A DNA stretch of 40,768 nucleotides from Cephaloticoccus sp. (GTDB lineage: Bacteria; Verrucomicrobiota; Verrucomicrobiia; Opitutales; Opitutaceae), in contig JAIPJW010000014.1 of NCBI GenBank assembly GCA_021734075.1, forward strand, positions 1 to 40,768, given 5' to 3'. Under the pieces are notes generated by a model that saw nothing but the letters and a program-made list of their open reading frames with translations, did no database searches and had not been told where the DNA came from. A program made the translations under genes and the position numbers. Of this stretch, positions 21,589-29,075 are shown piece after piece. The number at the start of each line of letters is the position of its first letter. The first letter of the stretch is position 1.

Positions 21589-22488
21589 ATGGAACCGACG
21601 TTTGACCGTCCCTTTCCCGCGCTGACTCCTGCGCAGCGCTACCATTTTGACATCAACGGTTATGTCGTGGTGCCCAAGGTGCTCAGTGAGGAGGAATGCA
21701 CTGGGATTCTCAGTGCGATGCAACGGATCAAAACGGAAATCCGGGCCCTGACACCGGGCGTGGAACCCGGGCGGGGTGAGCCACGATTTCTGGTGGATTT
21801 GCCGCATCATGTCTTTATCAGCGACATGCGGGAAGCAGATCCCCTTTTCAGTGCCTATGCGACTCATCCGCGGTTGGTGGGCATGGCCGAGGAAGTGATG
21901 GGAGCCGAGGCACGCATGGTGGAGATGAATGCGCACATCAATTCGCGCAAACCGGAGGCAATGCCAAGCGCCGAGCCCAAATTCGATTTTCACAACGGCA
22001 TGGATGTGCCCTACGCCAGTCACAGCAAAAACGGCCTCTTTCACTGCAGTTTTGTCAAGACGCTCACCAATCTGACCGAGTTGGGGCCGGATGACGGCGG
22101 CACCGTGGTGGTGGCGGGCAGCCACAAAATCGATCTGCCGGTGGAGGACATGATTGCCCGGGCCTATGAGGACCGGTCCCTTATCCATCAGGTGGTGGCG
22201 CCGGCCGGTTCTACCCTGTTGTTTGCCGAAACCCTGATACATGCCACCGGCCAGATCAGGAGCGACCGGGAACGGGCTATCATCATCTGTGGCTACGGCA
22301 GCACGATGTTTCCCTATTGGGGCGGGTGCGACCTTACCCCGGAGTTCACGGCCAAAATCCCGGCGCAGCTGCAGACCCTTTACCTCGGCAAAGCCAGCTG
22401 GTTGCGGGGTCCCCGTTACCGGAATTTGACCGACCCGGTGGATCCCCGGCCGTTCACCCTGGCCGACGGCTGGCACTATGGGGCGTAA
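21589..22488 (+). CDS. Phytanoyl-CoA dioxygenase (PhyH) family protein
   Basis: A 299-residue Fe(II)/2-oxoglutarate dioxygenase-like protein. It begins LTPAQRYHFDINGYVVVPKVLS, typical of PhyH. The core GPDDGGTVVVAGSHK (166-180) and distal His218 with a following basic RSDR (LIHATGQIRSDRERA) are clear. The proximal HxD iron motif is not evident; the equivalent segment reads DFHNGMD (His135, Asp139). Start ATG 21589 is preferred over an upstream frame overlapping the AraC 3' end. Gap to the DegT gene is 65 bases, same strand. The substrate is unknown. Confidence 0.85.
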   Translation: MEPTFDRPFPALTPAQRYHFDINGYVVVPKVLSEEECTGILSAMQRIKTEIRALTPGVEPGRGEPRFLVDLPHHVFISDMREADPLFSAYATHPRLVGMAEEVMGAEARMVEMNAHINSRKPEAMPSAEPKFDFHNGMDVPYASHSKNGLFHCSFVKTLTNLTELGPDDGGTVVVAGSHKIDLPVEDMIARAYEDRSLIHQVVAPAGSTLLFAETLIHATGQIRSDRERAIIICGYGSTMFPYWGGCDLTPEFTAKIPAQLQTLYLGKASWLRGPRYRNLTDPVDPRPFTLADGWHYGA

Positions 22489-22553
22489 GTTTTGCCATGA
22501 CTGAGTAAGCTTGGCCATTCCCGACCCGCGCACGATGTGCTAGACTGTTTCCC

Positions 22554-23882
22554 ATGAGCTCCACCCTGGCCCCGACTGCTGCGAAACTTGCCCTGCTGGG
22601 CGGCACTCCCGTCGGCAAAATCACCTACCCGAAGTTTCCGACCTTCACCGACCGGGCCATAGCCCGCACGGTGGAGATGCTGCGCACCGGGAAACTATTC
22701 GGGGTGGGCCGCAAGCACGTGCCGGAGATCGGTGAGGCTGAGGAAGTCATTTCCCGCTACCATGGCGGACGCCATGTTTTGGCCACGAGCTCCGGCCACG
22801 CGGCGCTGCAATCGGCCCTGGCCGGTCTGGAGATCTGCGGCGGTGATGAGGTGATCACCACGCCCTACACGTGGGGTGCGTCGATCTCCTGTATCCTGCA
22901 TCAGAACGCGATCCCGGTTTTCGTCGATGTGGAACGCGCCACGGGTTTGATTGATCCGGAATCGATCGAGGCGGCGATCACCCCCCGCACGAAAGCGATT
23001 CTGGCGGTGCACATTTTTGGTCAACCGGCGAATTTGAAACGGTTGCGTGCCATTGCCGACAAACACAAACTCATGCTGATCGAGGACGGCAGTCAGGCGC
23101 ATGGGGCCGAGATTGATGGTTTGCGCGTCGGCACGGTCGGTGACGCGGCGGGTTTTTCCTGCATGGGGGGCAAGATTCTCGCGACGACCGAATCCGGCTA
23201 CATGGTGACCCCGCACGAAAACGTGTATTGGAAGGGCGCCATGATCGGCCAACACATGGGTCGGGCGACCGACGGTGGCATGCCGGAGGAACTCAAACCC
23301 TACAGTGATTCACTGGTTTACACCTACCGGGTGGCGCCGTTCAACGCCGTGTTGCTCACCGAGCAGTTTGCCAAACTGGACGCCGAATTGGTGGAGCGCA
23401 GGCGTCACGCCGATTTGCTGCGACAGCATCTGGCGGGAGGCAAGTATCTCAGACTGCCGGACTATGCCGCGGGGGTGAAACCGTCGTATCACCTGATATC
23501 CTTCACCCTGGATTCGGCAACTGCGGGCATCACCCGCGATACCTTTGCGGCCGCGCTCAAGGCCGAGGGCTTCAACGCCATCGGGTATGTGCCCTCGCCA
23601 ATCTCAGACTGGCCGCGCCTGCATTGGCAAAACTACCAGGGACCTCGGGTGTCCTGGCTATCGACGCTGGCGGCGGCCAAGGTCGACTACCGCAATCTGC
23701 CGCTGCCCAATACCCGTTGGCGGGTGGACCACGCGCTGGAATCGGGCTTTGACATGGTGGCGCCCAACGAGCCCATGATCGAGCGGATGGCGGAAATCAT
23801 TCTCAAGGTGGAAGCCAATATCGACGCGTTGCGTGATCATGAGCGCAAGGTGGGTCCGGCGGCTCCCGCCGTTCGCGGATGA
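22554..23882 (+). CDS. DegT/DnrJ/EryC1/StrS family PLP aminotransferase
   Basis: A 442-residue sugar aminotransferase-like enzyme. The N-terminal LALLGGTPV is typical of the group including scyllo-inosose and AHBA-type aminotransferases. PLP site: ATSSGHAALQSAL (75-89), Asp178 with Gln181 in IEDGSQAHGA, and Lys207 in FSCMGGKILATTESGYM. Its substrate is likely a keto-sugar or keto-cyclitol, which would pair logically with the Gfo/Idh dehydrogenase nearby, but this is inference. Its stop overlaps the start of the ceramidase-like gene by four bases (ATGA), so the two are translationally coupled. Confidence 0.92.
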   Translation: MSSTLAPTAAKLALLGGTPVGKITYPKFPTFTDRAIARTVEMLRTGKLFGVGRKHVPEIGEAEEVISRYHGGRHVLATSSGHAALQSALAGLEICGGDEVITTPYTWGASISCILHQNAIPVFVDVERATGLIDPESIEAAITPRTKAILAVHIFGQPANLKRLRAIADKHKLMLIEDGSQAHGAEIDGLRVGTVGDAAGFSCMGGKILATTESGYMVTPHENVYWKGAMIGQHMGRATDGGMPEELKPYSDSLVYTYRVAPFNAVLLTEQFAKLDAELVERRRHADLLRQHLAGGKYLRLPDYAAGVKPSYHLISFTLDSATAGITRDTFAAALKAEGFNAIGYVPSPISDWPRLHWQNYQGPRVSWLSTLAAAKVDYRNLPLPNTRWRVDHALESGFDMVAPNEPMIERMAEIILKVEANIDALRDHERKVGPAAPAVRG

Positions 23883-25237
23883 TAGCCGGTTTCGCCCAAT
23901 CCGACATTACCCCGCGGCTGGGGGTCCAACTCGTCGGCTACGGACCGTATCGCAATCGGGCCGCCCGGAAAATCACGGCGCCGCTATCCGCCCGGGCGAT
24001 GGCCGTGACGCAAGGCAAGCGTCGCACGGTCCTGATCAATTTGGATCTGTGTTTCACGCCGTTGATGTTGGCCCGCAAAATCCGCGAGGTGGTGGCGCAA
24101 CGGATCGGGGGGAAGCCGGAGGACATCTTTGTTACGGTGACCCACACGCACAGTGGCCCGACGGTTGGCGGCATTGTGGGGTGGGGCGAAACGGATGCAA
24201 TGTATCTGGAAACCTTGCCAAGCCGGATTGCCGCGGCCGCCGAGCAGGCGATCAAGGCCCTGGTTGAGGTGGAATGGCGCTATGCCGAAGTGCCGTGTGA
24301 GGGAATTGCGATCAATCGCGAGACGGACAAGGGCGGCTGGATGTTTGACCCGATTGAGGTGCGGCTGGATCCCAAGTTCCGACCGGCACGACCGCAGGAT
24401 ACCGATCCGACGCTCCGGGTCCTGGCCGCCTACACCCAGGGGAAACTATTCGGTGTGCTGCATCATTTCGGCTGTCATGCCGTGGTGGGCAGCGAGCAGA
24501 CGTTCGATGTGCACGGGGATTTTGTCGGACTGGCTTCCCGGGCAATTGAGCGGGCTTACCCGGGGGCGACGGCAATTTTTCTGCCGGGTGCGATGGGCGA
24601 CATCAATCCTCCCGTGGTGCATCGTGCCCCGGTCGAGACCAAACGCGGTTTGCGGGTGTTGACGCAAAAATACACCGCGGTGCTCAAGCGCGGATTGCAG
24701 GCGGCGCAACCGATCAAAGTCGACTCCATGCAGGGCCTGCAGCGCGAGGTGAAGTTTGCGCGCAAACCCTGGACCAAGGCGTGGGTGCAGAAGCGCATCA
24801 AGGAACTGGAGAAACTTTTTTCTGCCCCCGGCATCACGGATGACACCAAGGTGGGCACGCCACCGTTGCAGACTAACGGTCTGAACATGGCGCGGCTGGA
24901 AGGCCTGCGCCGGGTGTTGGCCGGATTCCAGGGAAGCCAGGGACCAAATCCGCCCGTGGCGGTGCAGGGTCTGCGCCTCGGGCCGGTGGCCTTGCTCGGC
25001 GTTGGGTTGGAAGTGTTTCACAGCTTGCAGGCGCCGGTTTTGCAGCACAGTCCGCACCCGCACACCTGGGTGGTCAGTCTGGTGGGCGGGGCCGGATACG
25101 CACCCGACCAGGCGGCCTGTGCCAAGCAAGGTTACACGGACGATCTCGTGCCGCTGATAGTCGGGGAAAGACCTTATGCAAAAATCTACGAGGAAGTGCC
25201 GCGGGAGTTGATCAAGCTGGCCAGGGCACTGAAATAG
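23879..25237 (+). CDS. Neutral ceramidase-fold protein (Ceramidase_alk N-terminal family), likely not a ceramidase
   Basis: A 452-residue protein with hallmarks of the neutral/alkaline ceramidase N-terminal domain: AQSDITP near the start, THTHSGPTVGG (His89, His91), HHFGCHAVV (His200), DVHGDFVG and GAMGDINP (238-244). The two Zn His positions appear kept. In characterised ceramidases the nucleophile is the Ser in a GDxSPN motif; here that position is Asn243 (G-D-I-N-P). There is no signal peptide, so the protein looks cytosolic, unlike secreted ceramidases. It shares a transcript with the DegT gene and is convergent with the UroD-family gene. Confidence 0.85.
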   Translation: MIAGFAQSDITPRLGVQLVGYGPYRNRAARKITAPLSARAMAVTQGKRRTVLINLDLCFTPLMLARKIREVVAQRIGGKPEDIFVTVTHTHSGPTVGGIVGWGETDAMYLETLPSRIAAAAEQAIKALVEVEWRYAEVPCEGIAINRETDKGGWMFDPIEVRLDPKFRPARPQDTDPTLRVLAAYTQGKLFGVLHHFGCHAVVGSEQTFDVHGDFVGLASRAIERAYPGATAIFLPGAMGDINPPVVHRAPVETKRGLRVLTQKYTAVLKRGLQAAQPIKVDSMQGLQREVKFARKPWTKAWVQKRIKELEKLFSAPGITDDTKVGTPPLQTNGLNMARLEGLRRVLAGFQGSQGPNPPVAVQGLRLGPVALLGVGLEVFHSLQAPVLQHSPHPHTWVVSLVGGAGYAPDQAACAKQGYTDDLVPLIVGERPYAKIYEEVPRELIKLARALK

Positions 25238-25238
25238 G

Positions 25239-25272
25239 CTGCCGACTTTAAGAGCCCAATGGGCCCCGGCAG
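25239..25272. terminator. Hairpin in a convergent gap
   Basis: CTGCCG (25239-25244) pairs with CGGCAG (25267-25272), enclosing a smaller GCCC-aat-GGGC stem, in the 61-base gap between the convergent ceramidase-like and UroD-family genes. It could end both transcripts, but there is no T-tract. Confidence 0.3.
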
Positions 25273-25298
25273 GCTCGTATTTGTCCGAGGATGAGCAG

Positions 25299-26318
25299 TT
25301 AATATGTGCCGAACTCGTGGCACGCGCGAACCATGGCGACGAAGTTTTGTGGGTCGCAGGAGGAGTGAACGCTGTTCGATGAGGTGAGGATGTAGCCGCC
25401 CCCGGTAGCGGCGTCGGCAATGGCTTGGCGCACGGCGGTCCGCACTTGCGCCGGGGTGCCGTGGGGCAGCAGTTGACCGCAGTCGATGTTGCCCGTCACG
25501 CAAACCTTGTCGCCGACGAGTTTCTTTACCTGCGCCAAGGTCATGCCGGCGACGGGCTCGATGGGGTTGATGCCATCCGGACCGGCCGAGACAATCAGGT
25601 CAAGCAGGGGGTAGAGGTTGCCGTCGGAGTGTTTGATGCAGAGCGCGCCTTCGTCGTGGATCATCGCGATCATCCGCTGCAGACAGGGCAGGATGAACTG
25701 CTGAAAGTGCACCGGGCTCATCATCGGGCCTTGGTTGCCCGCATAATCGTCACCCAGGATGATGACCTCGGCCCCGGCCCGGATGGCACGTTGGACAATG
25801 CGCATATTGCAGCGCAGGACCTTCTCCATCGTCAGTTCGACCAGTTCCGGTTCTGCCAGGAAATTCATCAACAGATTGTCGAGTCCCATCAGGTAGGCCG
25901 ACCACATGAAGGCGGCCCGGTGGTGAAAGCAGATGGCGCGCTTGCCTTTGTAGCGGCGGACCAGATCAGGCAATTTGCCGAGGCGGTCCGGAGCTTCGGG
26001 GTCGGGCGGGGTGTAGGCGCGGGCATCTTCCAGGGTCATTATCGGGCCGTGGATGGGGTGGGCGACCGCCTCGGGACCGGGGAGGTAGCGCACGCCCCAT
26101 TCGTCGGTGTAGGTGCCGTCTGGCTCGCGACCGACCACTGCGAAGGACGCGCCGCAGCCCACACTGTCCATGTCGAGCTGGTCCATGCAATCGGCAACAT
26201 CGCGGCAGCCCGGCACGGCGACCCGGGCGACTTTTTCGTCCACCACAAATTCGAGGATCGGCACGCGGTCCGGTTGACCGAGTTGCAGTGCAGTGTGGAC
26301 GCGTTCAACAGAGTTCAT
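25299..26318 (-). CDS. Uroporphyrinogen decarboxylase family protein (methyltransferase-like)
   Basis: A 339-residue UroD-fold TIM barrel. It starts MNSVERVHTAL like other members, has GDDYAGNQGPMMSP at 189-202, KHSDGNLYPLLD at 229-240 and GNIDCGQLL near 276. In the corrinoid methyltransferase branch (MtaA/CmuA type) zinc is held by H-x-C plus a later Cys; here the first pair reads H-x-D (His230, Asp232), with Cys321 in SSCDPQN. It is therefore probably neither heme-biosynthetic UroD nor a standard MtaA. Start 26318 was chosen over 26351 by family similarity. Downstream of the MetE-like gene on the same strand. Confidence 0.85.
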   Translation of the reverse strand: MNSVERVHTALQLGQPDRVPILEFVVDEKVARVAVPGCRDVADCMDQLDMDSVGCGASFAVVGREPDGTYTDEWGVRYLPGPEAVAHPIHGPIMTLEDARAYTPPDPEAPDRLGKLPDLVRRYKGKRAICFHHRAAFMWSAYLMGLDNLLMNFLAEPELVELTMEKVLRCNMRIVQRAIRAGAEVIILGDDYAGNQGPMMSPVHFQQFILPCLQRMIAMIHDEGALCIKHSDGNLYPLLDLIVSAGPDGINPIEPVAGMTLAQVKKLVGDKVCVTGNIDCGQLLPHGTPAQVRTAVRQAIADAATGGGYILTSSNSVHSSCDPQNFVAMVRACHEFGTY

Positions 26319-26344
26319 CGGAAACATTCGCCAGAAATGGGAAT

Positions 26345-26358
26345 GCGTCACGTAACGC
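26345..26358. promoter_or_regulatory. Quasi-palindrome upstream of the UroD-family gene
   Basis: GCGTCACGTAACGC is a 14-base palindrome with one mismatch, 27-40 bases before the chosen ATG at 26318. Position and symmetry suit a dimeric regulator's operator. It falls inside the coding region if translation starts at 26351. Confidence 0.3.
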
Positions 26359-26378
26359 TATCGGAACATGAAATCCAA

Positions 26379-26406
26379 GCAATCACTGCACATCTGCAGT
26401 GATTGC
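26379..26406. promoter_or_regulatory. Perfect 12-bp inverted repeat between the MetE-like and UroD-family genes
   Basis: GCAATCACTGCA (26379-26390) and TGCAGTGATTGC (26395-26406) are exact reverse complements around CATC. On the minus strand it follows the MetE-like stop by 19 bases and precedes the UroD-family start by about 60. Only moderately T-rich sequence follows on the minus strand, so both a terminator/processing hairpin and an operator are possible. Confidence 0.5.
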
Positions 26407-26425
26407 ATAGGACACGGAGGATAAT

Positions 26426-27451
26426 TTACCGGCCGAGATACTTGTCGCGGCCGAGGACGAGGGCTTCCATCTTACGATCGGCAATGGAGCGCTTCAGCAT
26501 CCAGAAACCACAGTCGGGATGGACGAACCGCACGCGACCGGCGCCGACCTTCTTTTCAACGGCGGCAATACTCGCGGCGATCTCGTCGGGCGTCTCGATA
26601 TGGTTGACCTTGATATCGATGACCCCGATGCCGAGGGCGATTTTTTTGTCGATCTGCTTGAGGGCATCGAGATCACTCTTGGGCCGGTGGGCCATCTCCA
26701 GCACGAGGTGATCGCAGTGGAGGGAATTGAGGAACTTCACCAGCTTCTTCCAATTGCCGGATTGAATGGTCTGGCCGCCGTAATTGCCGAAGCAAAAATG
26801 GACGGCACGTTCCGTGCCCTTGTCGATTTTATCGAGGACAACATTCATGGCGGCGGCGGCGAGCGGCGCATCATCGGCATTGCCGGGGATGTTGGCCTCA
26901 TCGATCTGCACGCAGGCTGCAGGGAGTCCGGGCATTTGCTCGGCGAGCACGCCGGCCAGGGCCATGGTCAGGTCGGCAAAATTCTTGTAATGATGGTCGA
27001 GCAGGGTGCGGGCCAACATGTAGGGGCTCGTCGCGGTGAATTTGAATGCACCTCCCGCGACCGCGGCGGCCTGCTGACAGTCATGCAGCAGATTGAGCGA
27101 ACCCTCGCCGAGCTTGTCGACCACGACTCCGGCGGGTTTGCGGCGGAAACCCATGGGGGAATGTTTGGAGAATTCCTCGGTGATGGAGCGACCGACAACC
27201 GACGAGATGCCCGACATCGGACGGATGAAATACTCAATCATGCCGTTCGTGTCGGGATGATTGACGTCGAAGCGGGAGAGCTCTCCGTCGGTCGGCAGGT
27301 CGATACCGGCCTGCCGCTGGATGTCGAAAATCACGCGGGTGGCATCAATGACCGCCTGCTCACTCGGGAGGGCGGAGAGCCAATCTGGAACCGGATAGGA
27401 ACCGACCGTGGTGGTGAGGATGCGGGGCTTGGAGGGGATTTTGAATGCCAT
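26426..27451 (-). CDS. Cobalamin-independent methionine synthase (MetE C-terminal domain) family protein
   Basis: A 341-residue single-barrel protein equivalent to the MetE C-terminal half. TTVGSYPVP at 14-22, TDGELSR at 54-60, QIDEAN at 182-187, and all four zinc ligands by position: His218 and Cys220 (VHFCFGN), Glu252 (LEMAHR) and Cys314 (HPDCGFW). It lacks the N-terminal half of true MetE, as do the archaeal and core-type methyltransferases. It should bind zinc and activate a thiol (homocysteine or another) for methyl transfer; the methyl donor is unknown. It is between the sialidase-like and UroD-family genes on the same strand. Confidence 0.9.
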   Translation of the reverse strand: MAFKIPSKPRILTTTVGSYPVPDWLSALPSEQAVIDATRVIFDIQRQAGIDLPTDGELSRFDVNHPDTNGMIEYFIRPMSGISSVVGRSITEEFSKHSPMGFRRKPAGVVVDKLGEGSLNLLHDCQQAAAVAGGAFKFTATSPYMLARTLLDHHYKNFADLTMALAGVLAEQMPGLPAACVQIDEANIPGNADDAPLAAAAMNVVLDKIDKGTERAVHFCFGNYGGQTIQSGNWKKLVKFLNSLHCDHLVLEMAHRPKSDLDALKQIDKKIALGIGVIDIKVNHIETPDEIAASIAAVEKKVGAGRVRFVHPDCGFWMLKRSIADRKMEALVLGRDKYLGR

Positions 27452-27529
27452 GGAAGGAAGCAGGGGACTAAAAACAGGCCGCGAGAACGAGGAAAATTTC
27501 TAAAAAATCTTCGTATTCCAGCTGGTGGT

Positions 27530-28609
27530 TCAATCCAACCGCCAACGCAGCACCCCAACATGGTAGCGACGATGAGCGGCGACTCCCTTGCAATAATAGG
27601 CGGTGACGATGGTGCCATCGTCCAATTGGACCGTGGCCGGATAACCGCCATCGCGCACGGTATGGCTGTGGGAGTGAGGATTGGTGGACGCCTCCAGATC
27701 GACCAACACCCGGGGTTCGCTCCAACTCCGCCCGCCATCCCGCGAAAGGCGCGCCCCGATGCCATAAAGCGCATCGGTGCGGATGCCGTAGGTCAACAGC
27801 ACCGCGCCATCCTGCAGCAAAGTCAGGGCGGCAGGGTGCTCATTGTTGCCGGTGAGTGGCTGATCCAGCACCCAGGTCCGGCCCTGATCACCGGAGGTAA
27901 ATAACTCCAGCCGCTGGTCTACCGAGGTGCGAGCAGCCGCAATGAGCCGCCCGTCGGGCAGGGGCAGCCACGTGGTTTCAGTAAAACGATCCTGCGGACC
28001 AAACGTGGCGCGATGCGTCCAGCTGCGTCCCTCATCGTGGCTGATATAGAAATGCACGCGGCTGGAATAAAACAGGGTGCCGAGGACTCCGTCTGTGAGC
28101 GGCCAGATATCGCCGAAGGGGGTAAGGTTGGCGTCCCCGGTGGCAGTGGTCAGGCGAATCCCGTCGCCGTAGTGGGGCCCGGTATCTTCCGCGGCGGAAA
28201 GCGTGGCCGCGAAATTTTCCCAAGTGCGACCGCCGTCCAGTGACCGCGCCGGAATGGGCGGCAGCATGTGATCCTGCGCAGTGGCGATGCTGGGGATGCC
28301 TCGAGGGGTGCGTCCCGCCCAGCCGGAAACCAAGGTGACCAACGCTCCGTCGCGCGCGAGCCCGGCGGAAAGGTTCATGCGATTGGTGCCGGGGTCATGC
28401 GGCACGGGCACACCGCGCTTGGTCCAAGTGTGACCGCCATCAGTGCTGCCCCAGCACTCAGCGGCGCCTTCCCACTGGCCATGGCAAGGATCGGGCCAGA
28501 TCAAGGTGATGATGTCGCCATTGGGCAGCAGCGTTAGATTCGGCCAGCCACAGGCGAAATCAATTGCGATGTATCGATCGAGGATCCGGGGTAGGAAGGA
28601 GTGGGACAT
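27530..28609 (-). CDS. Sialidase-like BNR/Asp-box beta-propeller protein
   Basis: A 359-residue six-bladed propeller-type protein with five Asp-boxes (S-x-D-x-G-x-x-W) at about 55-62, 123-130, 190-197, 239-246 and 289-296. It opens with GWPNLTLLPNGDIITL and closes with a YPATVQLDDGTIVTAYY strand, both typical of the sialidase superfamily. There is no signal peptide, so it seems intracellular. The catalytic arginine triad of true sialidases cannot be assigned from sequence alone. It lies 78 bases before the MetE-like gene on the same strand. Confidence 0.83.
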   Translation of the reverse strand: MSHSFLPRILDRYIAIDFACGWPNLTLLPNGDIITLIWPDPCHGQWEGAAECWGSTDGGHTWTKRGVPVPHDPGTNRMNLSAGLARDGALVTLVSGWAGRTPRGIPSIATAQDHMLPPIPARSLDGGRTWENFAATLSAAEDTGPHYGDGIRLTTATGDANLTPFGDIWPLTDGVLGTLFYSSRVHFYISHDEGRSWTHRATFGPQDRFTETTWLPLPDGRLIAAARTSVDQRLELFTSGDQGRTWVLDQPLTGNNEHPAALTLLQDGAVLLTYGIRTDALYGIGARLSRDGGRSWSEPRVLVDLEASTNPHSHSHTVRDGGYPATVQLDDGTIVTAYYCKGVAAHRRYHVGVLRWRLD

Positions 28610-28675
28610 GAGAGGTTACTTGGCCGGCACGGAAGAGCCGGGATTTAACATATTACGGGGCGACGGAAATTACGC

Positions 28676-29047
28676 TTAGGCGGGCAGTGGCAGCAGAGTC
28701 CGCACGGTTTCGTTTATCTTCGCCAACGAGGAGGTTTTTTCGAGATAACAGGATACCTTGTTGCTCAAAACCTGGTCCACGACCTCGCGGTCAAACAGGA
28801 CCCCGGTCAGGAGAATGACCGGAAGGTTGGGGTAATCCCCTTTCAATTCGCCAATCATTTCCAAGCCGTCTCCATCCTCCAGTTGCAGGTCGGAAATCAA
28901 AAGATCCGGCTGTTCCTGTCGGGCAGTCTGCAGGCCCTCACGCACGGTGCCTGTGGTGGTCACCCGGTAGCCCAAACCGGTCAGGTAGCGACTGAGGAGA
29001 TCGCGGATGTTGGCCTCGTCGTCGATTAGCAATATATGGTTTTTCAT
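28676..29047 (-). CDS. Stand-alone response regulator receiver domain
   Basis: A 123-residue CheY-like protein with no output domain. Acidic pocket Asp9-Asp10, phosphoacceptor Asp53 (LLISDLQLEDG), Thr81 (ILLTGV) and Lys104 (YLEKTSS) are all present. It is last of a three-gene same-strand set: transglutaminase-like protein, CHASE3-PAS sensor and this receiver (28-base gap). The phosphodonor kinase is not in the window. Confidence 0.92.
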   Translation of the reverse strand: MKNHILLIDDEANIRDLLSRYLTGLGYRVTTTGTVREGLQTARQEQPDLLISDLQLEDGDGLEMIGELKGDYPNLPVILLTGVLFDREVVDQVLSNKVSCYLEKTSSLAKINETVRTLLPLPA

Positions 29048-29075
29048 GGTTCCGAAGGATTGGATTACTATGATG

